64,000 nt of DNA from NCBI GenBank assembly GCA_947302275.1, contig CAMYUW010000001.1, positions 1-64,000 on the forward strand. Direction: 5' to 3'. The position numbers were made by a program, and so were the translations under genes. The notes below the pieces were generated by a model. That model worked only from the letters and a program-made list of their open reading frames with translations. It had not been told where the DNA came from and did not search any database. This document shows positions 1-8,417 of the stretch, one piece after another. This DNA is from an uncultured Prevotellaceae bacterium. GTDB taxonomy: Bacteria > Bacteroidota > Bacteroidia > Bacteroidales > Muribaculaceae. Position 1 is the first letter of the stretch; every line of letters begins with the position of its first letter.

Positions 1-85
1 CCACCGAGAAGCCATAGTCGGTGGCTGCCTGTGCCGCCAGCGCCGCCAGCAGCACCGTCAAGAAAGTAAAAAAGATCTTTTTCAT
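1..85 (-). CDS. N-terminal fragment of an exported protein
   Basis: The ATG on the minus strand at 83-85 opens a frame that runs off the left edge. The 28 visible residues start MKKIFF, followed by a run of leucines and alanines ending in AAQA, which is a clean Sec signal peptide with a probable cleavage after AQA. Nothing of the mature protein beyond about eight residues is visible, so function cannot be assigned. A -7 box at 325-332 and a long leader precede it. Confidence 0.7.
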   Translation of the reverse strand, partial: MKKIFFTFLTVLLAALAAQAATDYGFSV

Positions 86-318
86 TTTAGTATGTAATTT
101 ATATGGTTAAACAAAAGTAATAAACAATGAAAACGGCCTCCCTTGCCTGTTGGCAAGTAAAGCCTTAGATTACCTGCCCGCACAGGCGCGGCGGAATAAT
201 GTCAGATTGGCGGTTAGTAAGAGAGAGTAACAAATCTCGGGAATTATCCAAATTCCCAGACAATTCTTAGCAATCTTTATGGTTCTCTCGCTCGTCATAG
301 GTAGGTTCAAGGATTATT
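86..318 (-). promoter_or_regulatory. Long, hairpin-rich 5' leader of the gene at 1-85
   Basis: If transcription starts just downstream of the -7 box at 325-332, the exported-protein gene has a leader of about 230 nt. Perfect hairpins are visible in it: GGGAATT (239-245) with AATTCCC (251-257), and CTTGCC (142-147) with GGCAAG (152-157), the latter nested between short GGC/GCC arms. A longer-range GAGAG/CTCTC pairing encloses the first hairpin. I do not recognise a known riboswitch class. It could be a cis-regulatory RNA or a merely structured UTR. Confidence 0.4.
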
Positions 319-324
319 TCGATA

Positions 325-332
325 CAAATATA
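325..332 (-). promoter_or_regulatory. Bacteroidetes -7 box TATATTTG
   Basis: The minus-strand TATATTTG matches the TAnnTTTG consensus and would drive the exported-protein gene at the left edge through a long leader. An AT-rich element at 388-415 that recurs at 8418-8445 lies just upstream. Confidence 0.45.
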
Positions 333-387
333 GCAATAATTTTAAAAATATCAAAAAATACTCCTTTTTTTTCATCCTTATACACAA

Positions 388-415
388 AAATTTAACTAAC
401 ACTTATATTAACAAC
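388..415 (+). repeat. 28-bp direct repeat, left copy
   Basis: An AT-rich 28-bp sequence with core TTTAACTAACACTT recurs in the same orientation at 8418-8445 with one mismatch (a at 404, t at 8434). Each copy lies upstream of a leftward -7 box. The pair also brackets the three BspA-like genes. It may be an upstream promoter element or a flank of the cluster. Confidence 0.6.
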
Positions 416-454
416 AGATAATGTGGGTATGTGGGGATTTGTTATATTTACATC

Positions 455-490
455 GTTTCTGTGATGTACTACCGTCCGCATCACAGAAAC
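455..490. repeat. 12-bp perfect inverted repeat in the intergenic region
   Basis: GTTTCTGTGATG at 455-466 pairs perfectly with CATCACAGAAAC at 479-490 around a 12-nt loop. No T-run follows on either strand, so it is not an obvious intrinsic terminator. It lies between the BspA-gene terminator and the promoter of the left-edge gene. Confidence 0.5.
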
Positions 491-523
491 CATGGTGCTG
501 GGCTGCTTTTTTTCGCTCAATGA

Positions 524-561
524 ATAGAAAAATCCCTCACACCCTCGTGTGAGCATGAGGG
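524..561 (-). terminator. Terminator of the 598-3303 surface-protein gene
   Basis: On the minus strand CTCACAC pairs with GTGTGAG (536-542 and 547-553) and a T-run follows. Related CCCTCA/TGAGGG hairpins follow the two sister genes at 3551-3585 and 6410-6439. A 13-bp tandem repeat (TTACTATGTTGGA, 569-594) separates the hairpin from the stop codon. Confidence 0.65.
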
Positions 562-597
562 ACTTATCTTACTATGTTGGATTACTATGTTGGATTT

Positions 598-3303
598 TTA
601 GTTCCAACTGCCGGCGAGCAGGAAGTCGATCAGAGCCGTCACGTCGCCGATAGAGACGCCATTGTCCTGGTTACAGTCGGCTGCTGCCTGATTAATGCCC
701 GAGGCATCGCCGCTGAGCAGGAAGTCAATCAGAGCCGTCACGTCACCGATTGAGACACTGCCGTCACCGTTCACGTCGCCACGCTGGAAGGCTGGCTTCT
801 CGGTGAAGTAGCCCGGGTTACTGGGGCCGCCGTCGATGTGGGCATAGGTCTTGTCCGTCGGGTTGGATGAGCTGTAGGCCGTGCCCTGGCCGCCAACCAG
901 GCTGGTGCAGTTAAAGAACATATCACTCGAGGACGTCACGGCCGCCGTGCTCCAACCACTGCCCACATAGATGGTTGTCAGCGCATTGCTGTAACTGAAC
1001 ATGGAGCCCGTACGTGTCACATTGGCGGTATTGAAACTGGTCAGGTCCAAACTGGTCAGGCCATCGCATCCCGAGAACATGGACCTCATGTCATTCACAT
1101 TAGCTGTGTTGAAGCTGCTCAAATCCATGCTGGTAATACTCATACAGTCTTGAAACATGGCGAACATGTTTGTTACCAAAGATGTATTGAATTTGCTCAG
1201 GTCAATGTCGGTCAAACGGTAGCAATTGAAGAACATGTTTTGCATGTTAGTCACGTTGTTGGTGTCGAAGTGGCTCACGTCAATACTAGTCAGATAATTG
1301 CAATTCATGAACATCCGGCCCATGTTTGTTACCGAATATGTATTCAGGTTTTCGATATTTGTGATTGAGGTGAGTATTCTCATGTCTCGGAACCAGGCAT
1401 GAGTGCTTACAGGAAGTGCATCGCTGAACGACGGGTCAAAGACCACCTGGGTCACATCGGCATTGGTGCCGTCAGTGTACCAACCTGGATAATTTTCGCC
1501 CGTGTTCAGGTCATAGGTCGTGCCCGGGCGGCTGCTGCGCTGGGTGTCGCAGTAGAACGTCAGCGTCGTATTCACCGGCGTGTAGCAGGCATAGGCCTCG
1601 GTGCCAGCGGTGAAGTAGCCCGGGTTGCTGGGGCCGCCGTCGATGTGGGCATAGGTCTTGTCCGTCGGGTTGGATGAGCTGTAGGCCGTGCCCTGGCCGC
1701 CAACCAGGCTGGTGCAGTTAAAGAACATATCACTCGAGGACGTCACGGCCGCCGTGCTCCAACCACTGCCCACATAGATGGTTGTCAGCGCATTGCTGTA
1801 ACTGAACATGGAGCCCGTACGTGTCACATTGGCGGTATTGAAACTGGTCAGGTCCAAACTGGTCAGGCCATCGCATCCCGAGAACATGGACCTCATGTCA
1901 TTCACATTAGCTGTGTTGAAGCTGCTCAAATCCATGCTGGTAATACTCATACAGTCTTGAAACATGGCGAACATGTTTGTTACCAAAGATGTATTGAATT
2001 TGCTCAGGTCAATGTCGGTCAAACGGTAGCAATTGAAGAACATGTTTTGCATGTTAGTCACGTTGTTGGTGTCGAAGTGGCTCACGTCAATACTAGTCAG
2101 ATAATTGCAATTCATGAACATCCGGCCCATGTTTGTTACCGAATATGTATTCAGGTTTTCGATATTTGTGATTGAGGTGAGTATTCTCATGTCTCGGAAC
2201 CAGGCATGAGTGCTTACAGGAAGTGCATCGCTGAACGACGGGTCAAAGACCACCTGGGTCACATCGGCATTGGTGCCGTCAGTGTACCAACCTGGATAAT
2301 TTTCGCCCGTGTTCAGGTCATAGGTCGTGCCCGGGCGGCTGCTGCGCTGGGTGTCGCAGTAGAACGTCAGCGTCGTGTTCACCGGCGTGTAGCAGGCATA
2401 GGCCTCGGGGGCGGGATTGGGATCGGTGAAGTAGCCCGGGTTGCTGGGACCGCCGTCGATGTGGGCATATTCGATATCCACGTAGCAATCATCGTAGGTC
2501 GTACCCTTACCACCAACGAGGCTTATGCAGTCCCAGAACATGTCATTCGAAGTGGTCACAGCTGCCGCGTACCATTCACTGCCCGCATAGATAGTTTGCA
2601 GATTACTGCAAGAACTGAACATTTCATTAGTGAATTCCAAATACGAGGTGTTAAAACTGCTTAAATCAAGGCTTGTCAGACTGCTGCATTCGTAGAACAT
2701 ATAACTCATATATTTCACCTTGGCCGTGTTAAAGTGTCTCACGTCGAGGCTTGTCAAAGAGTTGCATCCTGAGAACATCATATTCATATTGGTCACCATA
2801 GACGTGTTGAAACTGCTCAAGTCGAGGCTTATTAGGCTAGTACAGTTGTTGAACATATCATCCATACTGGTCACCTTGGCCGTGTTGAAATGGCTCACAT
2901 CGACGCTTGTCAAGCTGCAGCATTCGCAGAACATAGCCGTCATATCGGTCACCTCACTGGTGTTCAGGTAGCTCATGCCCGTGATCGATTGAAGATTCCC
3001 CATGCCATAGAACCAACGGGAAGTTTCCTCAGGTCGGGCACTGGCAAATGACGGGTCAAAGACCACACGCGTGACGTCAGCTGATATTCCGTCCATAGAC
3101 CATGCCTGGTAATACATAGAGTAACTATGATCATTAATGTAGTAAGTGGTACCTGGGCGGGAATCCTTCTGGTTGTCGTAGTAGAACGTCAGCGTCGTGT
3201 TCGACGGCGTGTAGTTGGCATAGGCCTCGGCAGCGGCGGCGCCGAGGGCACACATCATCGCCGCCACCAGGACGGCAAGTCTGAAAAGTAGTTTCTTGCT
3301 CAT
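598..3303 (-). CDS. BspA-like DUF285-repeat surface protein with dockerin tail and internal tandem duplication
   Basis: This is an exported 901-residue protein. Residues 1-25 are a signal peptide (MSKKLLFRLAVLVAAMM). Three units of about 269 residues follow, at about 26-296, 297-565 and 566-834. Each begins EAYA(N/C)YTP and contains DUF285-type repeats of the form LTSLDLSSFNT..V..M..MF. Units 2 and 3 are identical at protein level apart from their ends. The tail (about 841-901) holds two dockerin-like calcium-binding segments (GDVNGDGSVSIGDVTALIDF and a second copy). BspA-family proteins are usually cell-surface adhesins; that role is inferred here. The gene has its own promoter (3372-3379) and terminator. 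Confidence 0.85.
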   Translation of the reverse strand: MSKKLLFRLAVLVAAMMCALGAAAAEAYANYTPSNTTLTFYYDNQKDSRPGTTYYINDHSYSMYYQAWSMDGISADVTRVVFDPSFASARPEETSRWFYGMGNLQSITGMSYLNTSEVTDMTAMFCECCSLTSVDVSHFNTAKVTSMDDMFNNCTSLISLDLSSFNTSMVTNMNMMFSGCNSLTSLDVRHFNTAKVKYMSYMFYECSSLTSLDLSSFNTSYLEFTNEMFSSCSNLQTIYAGSEWYAAAVTTSNDMFWDCISLVGGKGTTYDDCYVDIEYAHIDGGPSNPGYFTDPNPAPEAYACYTPVNTTLTFYCDTQRSSRPGTTYDLNTGENYPGWYTDGTNADVTQVVFDPSFSDALPVSTHAWFRDMRILTSITNIENLNTYSVTNMGRMFMNCNYLTSIDVSHFDTNNVTNMQNMFFNCYRLTDIDLSKFNTSLVTNMFAMFQDCMSITSMDLSSFNTANVNDMRSMFSGCDGLTSLDLTSFNTANVTRTGSMFSYSNALTTIYVGSGWSTAAVTSSSDMFFNCTSLVGGQGTAYSSSNPTDKTYAHIDGGPSNPGYFTAGTEAYACYTPVNTTLTFYCDTQRSSRPGTTYDLNTGENYPGWYTDGTNADVTQVVFDPSFSDALPVSTHAWFRDMRILTSITNIENLNTYSVTNMGRMFMNCNYLTSIDVSHFDTNNVTNMQNMFFNCYRLTDIDLSKFNTSLVTNMFAMFQDCMSITSMDLSSFNTANVNDMRSMFSGCDGLTSLDLTSFNTANVTRTGSMFSYSNALTTIYVGSGWSTAAVTSSSDMFFNCTSLVGGQGTAYSSSNPTDKTYAHIDGGPSNPGYFTEKPAFQRGDVNGDGSVSIGDVTALIDFLLSGDASGINQAAADCNQDNGVSIGDVTALIDFLLAGSWN
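801..2414 (-). repeat. 807-bp tandem duplication inside the surface-protein gene
   Basis: Copies at 801-1607 and 1608-2414 have a period of exactly 807 bp (269 codons). Reading the two copies base by base shows only two substitutions over about 798 bp (820 against 1627, and 1570 against 2377) before they diverge at the junction. The third, N-terminal unit (2415-3230) is clearly related but diverged. This implies a very recent duplication or gene conversion and a potential site of copy-number change. Confidence 0.9.
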
Positions 3304-3371
3304 AGTTATAGAATTTATTGGTTAAGTATAATCTTGTTCGCGGTTTGGAGTATCTTGCGAGGTTCTGACTA

Positions 3372-3379
3372 CAAAGGTA
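3372..3379 (-). promoter_or_regulatory. -7 box TACCTTTG of the surface-protein gene at 598-3303
   Basis: TACCTTTG on the minus strand lies 69 bp upstream of the ATG. An equivalent box with the same surroundings occurs at 8338-8345 before the paralogue, which supports it as the real promoter. Confidence 0.65.
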
Positions 3380-3542
3380 ATAAAGTTTTTTCAATTCTCG
3401 TCATCGTTTTGCCCATTTCAAGCTGTTCACGTTCAATCTTCGTCCTGTATAGCGACGGTGCAAGTCCCCCTTCAGGTATGATGCCATAACTGCCGTCAGC
3501 ATCTTAAACTATGGAGCTGGCGGCTTTGTTTCGCTCCATGAT

Positions 3543-3585
3543 GAAAAAACATATCCCTCAAACTCAGTTAAAGCTTGAGGGATAT
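3543..3585 (-). terminator. Terminator of the 3607-6114 gene
   Basis: ATATCCCTCAA (3551-3561) pairs perfectly with TTGAGGGATAT (3575-3585). On the minus strand the stem is followed by a run of T (plus-strand a-run at 3544-3549). Confidence 0.8.
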
Positions 3586-3606
3586 CACTTAGGTTTTGAT
3601 GAAGTT

Positions 3607-6114
3607 TTAATTCCTGGAACCAGACAACAGGAAGTCAATCAGAGCCGTCACGTCGCTGATGGTCACGTTGCCGTCACCATTCACATCGCCGACGTTGGTC
3701 GTCTCCTCCTCGATGATACCGCCCTTGAAGATGTCGGTCGTCCAGCCAGCATCGATGTAGGCCTGACGTTTGCCACGAGGCACGGTAAGTATGCAATTAT
3801 TGGGCAGGCCTTGGATGTTGGCAGTAGTAATCTCAAACGGCTCTTGCATGTGAGCGACAATGGAGGTAAGACTGTCGCAACGGAATAGGCTGGTTGCTCC
3901 CATGCTTTCCAGTCCTGCCGGCAACTCCAGCTTCTTTATCCCGTTATTATGGAAGAAAGCATTGTCACCAATAGCTTTCACGCTCTCGGGTATCACGGTG
4001 TTTTTGCAACTTGCAATAAGCGTATTGGTCGCAGTCTTGATGATTGCGTCGCAACCTTCGCGGGAATCGTAATACAGGTTCCCTTCATCAACAGCAATAC
4101 TGATAAGATCATGACACTTCGACACGACTTCCTTATAAATGGTTGCTTTCAGATTAGCCGGAATGAACAAGGTCTTGAGGGGCGTACCTGAAAATACATT
4201 ATAGCCTAACATCAAAGTGCCTTTTTCGGGAAGCGTTATGTGCCGTAGGCTTGTGTTCATGAATGTGCCTGAATTTATATACAAGAGGCTATCGGGAAGA
4301 ACCACGTGCTCAAGTGCAGCACAATCACGGAAACTCCATGCTTCAATCGCCGTAACACTTTTGGGAATCACTACGCTCTTCAATGCCGAGTCTCCATAGA
4401 AAGCATTCAGAGGTATCCTGGTCAATCCCGTGAAGTACTGCAGTTCATCAAATGAGGTGATCTCGGTATTGCCTCTGAATGTTTCGCCCAGGGCCTCGTT
4501 GGTGACGGCCGCAGCCTCGGCCATTGAAATTTCGCCATCCTCGTTCGTGTCCCAGTTATCCACACAGATAGCCTTCACAGCGGGGTCGGCAAAGTCAATG
4601 ATTCCTCCAACCTCTTCGTAGATGATAGTGTAGGTTGCCGATTTTTTGTCGAGTTCCATCTCGTACTCTGTGGGATTGACACTCTGGAATTGCGAAGTGA
4701 TGTCGATGTCGTCCTTATAGACTTTGAACGTTTCACCTGGCTTGAGTTCAAGATACATATACATATCGGTAGTCAGCTGTTCCTTGGGGATGGTTGTTTC
4801 AGAAGTTCCTTCGTTGAAAAAGAAATCATAGACTCCGTCATCCCACCTGATCCATGTATCGCTGTCGCCTCCGCCATATCGCAGGAACTTGAATGTGGCG
4901 TTTGGCTCTTCCTCTTTCCAATAGATATAAACATAGGCGATTTTCTCGGTTGGAACGGTGAAGCTGACCTTGTAGTTCCCGTTCGAGGGTTCAGGTGCGG
5001 CAATGGTTTGCTCGGTGTCGCCTGCCAGCATCACCACCTTGTCCAGCACGTGTGTGGCGGGAAGTGTCAAGGTGAGCGTTTCGCCACTCGATGCACCTGA
5101 TACGGTACCCAAGGGCCCGGAAATGGTGCCGGTCATTGGAGTATTATTGCCACCAATGGAGTAGGAGAAGTCGGGCGACTCGTTCACCTGAATGAAATTC
5201 ATAGTATTGGTTTTCCAAGTGAAAGTCAAGTCGATTGTCACGTCTGATTGAGCATCTTTGATACTGAAATAGTCCATGTCGTTGAACGAATACATAGTCA
5301 TCTCGGTGCCATTGTACTTAAACTGGCAATCCACATTCTCCTTGTTGTAGCGGGCAACCAGCACATAACTTTGATACTTGTCGATGTTGTACTGGTTAGG
5401 ACTTGAATAGTTCAGGAGGGTCAGGTTGCTCAGATCGAAGTTGGCATCCTCAAACGAAAAGTAGTTATCGAGACTATATACCGCCACATCCTCGTATTGG
5501 TTTGACTGAGAGAATGTGATATTCGTCGTCAACGTCAATGGTATCGGAGTGTAATTGACGCTGTAGAAACTGTTCCATGGGCTCGTTTGTAGAAGCTCGG
5601 CAATCTGGCTTTCATTCTTGTCGCTCACATAGACGTTGATTGAGTAAGGGGCATTCACGAAATACTTCTCCCAATTGCCCTCGAAGGGATAGCTGCGCTC
5701 GTTGAATCTCAGGGTATTGAAGCCAACGATCCCCCCTTTGAATTTTACGGGTGTATCCCATTTCGACACCGAACCTTCAAACGTCAAGGACCTGATGTCC
5801 AGTTCATCGGTGTCCACGTCGGCGTTAGCACCAATTCCTACCACATTATATTGCTGGTTACTGAGTTCAATATAAGCAGGAATGGTTTTTGTCTTAAAGG
5901 TATTGTTGGGGGCATAAAACTTATAAATGGTAGCATAATGCTCTTCCAACCAATATCCACCCATGCCATTAGGATAATAGGAATGATACAGCTTGTATAC
6001 CGCATTCCCGTCGTCATAAGTGCCAACTTGGTCAACCACTTGCCCTAAGGCAGTTGCAGCCATGCCCACCACCAGCAGGCACGACGCGAATAATCGTATT
6101 AATAGGGTATTCAT
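3607..6114 (-). CDS. BspA-type leucine-rich-repeat exported protein with dockerin tail
   Basis: This is an exported 835-residue protein. The signal peptide covers about residues 1-24 (MNTLLIRLFASCLLVVGMAA, ending ALGQ). About 25-510 is beta-rich with no recognised family. Near 521 is an EF-hand-like loop (DTNEDGEISMAEAA). About 545-790 carries LRR_5/BspA repeats (IP.SV.AI...F..C..L..V.LP). The last 27 residues form a single dockerin-like segment (GDVNGDGNVTISDVTALIDF). It lies between two DUF285-type genes and shares their 3' sequence context, but not their leader. A role in adhesion or glycan binding at the surface is an inference. Confidence 0.8.
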   Translation of the reverse strand: MNTLLIRLFASCLLVVGMAATALGQVVDQVGTYDDGNAVYKLYHSYYPNGMGGYWLEEHYATIYKFYAPNNTFKTKTIPAYIELSNQQYNVVGIGANADVDTDELDIRSLTFEGSVSKWDTPVKFKGGIVGFNTLRFNERSYPFEGNWEKYFVNAPYSINVYVSDKNESQIAELLQTSPWNSFYSVNYTPIPLTLTTNITFSQSNQYEDVAVYSLDNYFSFEDANFDLSNLTLLNYSSPNQYNIDKYQSYVLVARYNKENVDCQFKYNGTEMTMYSFNDMDYFSIKDAQSDVTIDLTFTWKTNTMNFIQVNESPDFSYSIGGNNTPMTGTISGPLGTVSGASSGETLTLTLPATHVLDKVVMLAGDTEQTIAAPEPSNGNYKVSFTVPTEKIAYVYIYWKEEEPNATFKFLRYGGGDSDTWIRWDDGVYDFFFNEGTSETTIPKEQLTTDMYMYLELKPGETFKVYKDDIDITSQFQSVNPTEYEMELDKKSATYTIIYEEVGGIIDFADPAVKAICVDNWDTNEDGEISMAEAAAVTNEALGETFRGNTEITSFDELQYFTGLTRIPLNAFYGDSALKSVVIPKSVTAIEAWSFRDCAALEHVVLPDSLLYINSGTFMNTSLRHITLPEKGTLMLGYNVFSGTPLKTLFIPANLKATIYKEVVSKCHDLISIAVDEGNLYYDSREGCDAIIKTATNTLIASCKNTVIPESVKAIGDNAFFHNNGIKKLELPAGLESMGATSLFRCDSLTSIVAHMQEPFEITTANIQGLPNNCILTVPRGKRQAYIDAGWTTDIFKGGIIEEETTNVGDVNGDGNVTISDVTALIDFLLSGSRN

Positions 6115-6161
6115 ATCAATTACATCGTTAAAAGTTTATATATATGATCGTTTTCTCGTTT

Positions 6162-6169
6162 CAAAGTTA
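6162..6169 (-). promoter_or_regulatory. -7 box TAACTTTG of the LRR surface-protein gene
   Basis: Minus-strand TAACTTTG lies 48 bp upstream of the ATG at 6114, giving a leader of about 40 nt. Confidence 0.55.
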
Positions 6170-6400
6170 ATGAAAAGTCTGGAATCAACCAAATCATCTG
6201 AAGAGACCCATATAAAACTACTGGAAACAATAAATACAAATCACCGCATGCACGACTTGTACGCAAATTTCCCCAAAAATCTTGATATTTGCCCAACCAT
6301 GCTCCAGTCAAGGATTAGCCAGGCATTGCAAAGACCACTAGCACATATATTTCGTAGTGCTGGCGGTTATTTTGCTTGGGTTATAATGCCACTGTGATAA

Positions 6401-6439
6401 AGAAACCAAATCCCTCAACCCAACGAGAGCATGAGGGAT
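6401..6439 (-). terminator. Terminator of the 6463-8265 gene
   Basis: ATCCCTCA (6410-6417) pairs with TGAGGGAT (6432-6439). A pyrimidine-rich TTGGTTTCTTT follows on the minus strand. It belongs to the same hairpin family as 3551-3585. Confidence 0.65.
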
Positions 6440-6462
6440 ATAACTTAGGTTTTGATGAAGTT

Positions 6463-8265
6463 TTAATTCCAAGTACCTGACAACAGGAAGTCAATCAGAG
6501 CTGTCACGTCACCGATAGAGATGCCTTTGTCCCGGTTGCAGTCGGCGGCGTAAGTATTGATGGCCGACGCGTCGCCGCTGAGCAGGTAATCGATCAGTGC
6601 GGTCACATCAGAGATGGTCACTTCGCCGTCATCGTTTACGTCGCCACGCAACGTAGTGCAGATGATAGCCACATTGTCCACCGCGAAGTAGTCGCCCGGT
6701 CTATTGACGCTGAGGTCCTTGGTGTAGCTCCATTCCAGCGTACATTCCCCTGCGGGCAAGTAAACGTAATAGGTTTCCCAGCGAGCGTTCTGATACTCGC
6801 CGTAAGCGATTTGCTCCACGCCGTTGATGCTGAAAGAGCATATGTCATGCAGCGTTGATGTGCCTTCGCCCCAGGCCTTGAAGTCAAACTCCAGAATATC
6901 GCCCTCGACAGCGTTTACCGTCGCCGTCATCACCGAGGAGCTCTTTGCCACGCCCGCGTTGCCTGACTGGGCATACATGCGGCTACCCTCCTGTATAACT
7001 GTCCAGGGATAATCCCCCGTGGACTCGAAGTGGATGTCGCCGCCCTCGACGTTCAATGCTTCGTCAAGCAAGTCAGGAGCGGTGAAATAGCCCGGATTGC
7101 TGGAACCGCCGTCGATGTGGGCATAAGCCTTGTCCACATGGTTGGCATCATAGGTAGTGCCCTTGCCGCCCACCAATTTGGTGCAATAATAGAACATATA
7201 TTCGGAACTCGTCACGGCTGCCGTGCTCCAGCCGTCGCCCACATAGATGGTTTTCAGGTTAGTGCAATCAAAAAACATCCATTTCATATTGGTCACCTTG
7301 GCAGTGTTGAAACTGCTCAAGTCAAGGCTCGTCAAGGCTGAACAATTTTCGAACATCCTGTTCATTGTGGTCACGTTGGCCGTATTGAAGTTGCTTACGT
7401 CGAGGCTCGTTAAACTGTTGCAATCACTAAACATGATACCCATATTGGTCACATTAGCCGTGTTGAAACTGCTCACTTCAAGATCCGTTAAGGCACTGCA
7501 CCCCAGGAACATGCTTTCCATGTTGGTCACATTGGACGTATTGAAATTTCTTAAGTCTAGACTCGTCAAGCCACAGCAATTACTGAACATGTCACCCATG
7601 CTGGTCACGTTGTCCGTATTGAAGTTGCTCACGTTGAGACTTGTCAAAAGTTTACAATTTCGGAACATGTATCTCATATCGGTCACATTAGTGGTGTTGA
7701 AATTGCTCACATTAAGACTTGTTAGAGATTCACAATGGTCGAACATGCCATACATATCATTTACAACAGTCGTATTAAAGTGGCTCAAGTCAAGGCTCAT
7801 CAAAGATTCACAATTATAGAACATACATCGCATATCAGACACATTGGCCGTGTTGAAGGAACTCAGGTCAAGATTCTTCAAAGAAGAACAACCACCGAAC
7901 ATCCAACCCATATTGGTCACCTCACTAGTGTTTAAGTAGGCGATTCCGGTGATGGATTGAAGATTCTCCATATCACAAAACCAGCTGTATGTGGTCGTCG
8001 GGGTGGCAATGACGAATGGGGATTTAAAGACCACTCGGGTCACACTGGTGTAGGTGCCATCCAAGTACCACCCAGGGGAGCTGTAGCCAGTGTTCAAGTC
8101 ATAGGTCGTGCCAGTGCGGGTGCTACGCTCGTTATCGTAGTAGAACGTCAGCGTCGTGTTCGACGGCGTGTAGTTGGCATAGGCCTCGACAGCAGCCTGC
8201 ATGCCCAGGGCGCACATCATAGCCGCCATGAGGACGACCAGTCTGAAAAGTAGTTTCTTGCTCAT
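6463..8265 (-). CDS. BspA-like DUF285-repeat surface protein with extra beta domain and dockerin tail
   Basis: This exported protein of 600 residues is a paralogue of the gene at 598-3303; the signal peptides start with the same nine residues, MSKKLLFRL. After the signal peptide (about 1-25) comes a single long array of about eleven DUF285 repeats (to about 385; pattern LTSLDLS.FNT..VT.M..MF..C). An extra domain at about 398-530 resembles a jelly-roll, carbohydrate-binding type (residues such as WTVIQEGSRMYAQSG). Two dockerin-like segments lie at 536-600. Leader and promoter match those of 598-3303. Surface location is likely; the ligand is unknown. Confidence 0.85.
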   Translation of the reverse strand: MSKKLLFRLVVLMAAMMCALGMQAAVEAYANYTPSNTTLTFYYDNERSTRTGTTYDLNTGYSSPGWYLDGTYTSVTRVVFKSPFVIATPTTTYSWFCDMENLQSITGIAYLNTSEVTNMGWMFGGCSSLKNLDLSSFNTANVSDMRCMFYNCESLMSLDLSHFNTTVVNDMYGMFDHCESLTSLNVSNFNTTNVTDMRYMFRNCKLLTSLNVSNFNTDNVTSMGDMFSNCCGLTSLDLRNFNTSNVTNMESMFLGCSALTDLEVSSFNTANVTNMGIMFSDCNSLTSLDVSNFNTANVTTMNRMFENCSALTSLDLSSFNTAKVTNMKWMFFDCTNLKTIYVGDGWSTAAVTSSEYMFYYCTKLVGGKGTTYDANHVDKAYAHIDGGSSNPGYFTAPDLLDEALNVEGGDIHFESTGDYPWTVIQEGSRMYAQSGNAGVAKSSSVMTATVNAVEGDILEFDFKAWGEGTSTLHDICSFSINGVEQIAYGEYQNARWETYYVYLPAGECTLEWSYTKDLSVNRPGDYFAVDNVAIICTTLRGDVNDDGEVTISDVTALIDYLLSGDASAINTYAADCNRDKGISIGDVTALIDFLLSGTWN

Positions 8266-8337
8266 TGTTGTTATAAGGTTTTATTGGTTAAGTAAAATAT
8301 TGTAGGCGGTTCGGAGTATCTTGCGAGATGCTCACCA

Positions 8338-8345
8338 CAAAGGTA
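8338..8345 (-). promoter_or_regulatory. -7 box TACCTTTG of the 6463-8265 gene
   Basis: Minus-strand TACCTTTG lies 73 bp upstream of the ATG, in a leader and promoter region that is conserved with the one at 3304-3395. Confidence 0.65.
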
Positions 8346-8417
8346 ATCAATTTTTACCAATTCTCATTATCGGTTTGCACATTTCCCATTTTCCGTAGTC
8401 GCCTTATATATATACTG

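Larger units (their letters stand above)
3304..3606. other. Intergenic region between two surface-protein genes
   Basis: No gene is seen. The region holds, from right to left, the terminator hairpin of the 3607-6114 gene (3551-3585) and the promoter (3372-3379) and leader of the 598-3303 gene. The leader (about 3304-3365) is closely similar to that of the gene at 6463-8265: both contain GGAGTATCTTGCGAG and TTATTGGTTAAGTA. The stretch 3490-3560 also resembles 475-540, so the downstream regions are related too. Confidence 0.6.
6115..6462. other. Intergenic region between surface-protein genes
   Basis: No gene is supported. The region holds the -7 box of the 3607-6114 gene at 6162-6169 and, at its right end, the terminator hairpin of the 6463-8265 gene (6410-6439). 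The 3' sequence ACTTAGGTTTTGATGAAGTT just outside the stop codon is shared with the corresponding region of the neighbour near 3590. Open frames in between look like chance. Confidence 0.5.

Noticed and set aside
1150..2664. Pairs of identical rightward frames 807 bp apart
   Set aside because: These are antisense shadows of the tandem duplication in the surface-protein gene, with no promoter or signal of their own.
7247..7819. 190-codon rightward frame with regular leucine-rich repeats (TLAVLKLLTSRLVK)
   Set aside because: It is the exact antisense of the DUF285 repeat array of the 6463-8265 gene. The periodicity is inherited from the sense repeats.
598..8265. True cellulosome based on the dockerin-like modules
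   Set aside because: No cohesin or scaffoldin gene is seen, and the parent proteins are BspA-type adhesins. The modules are better treated as calcium-binding or attachment tails common in Bacteroidales.
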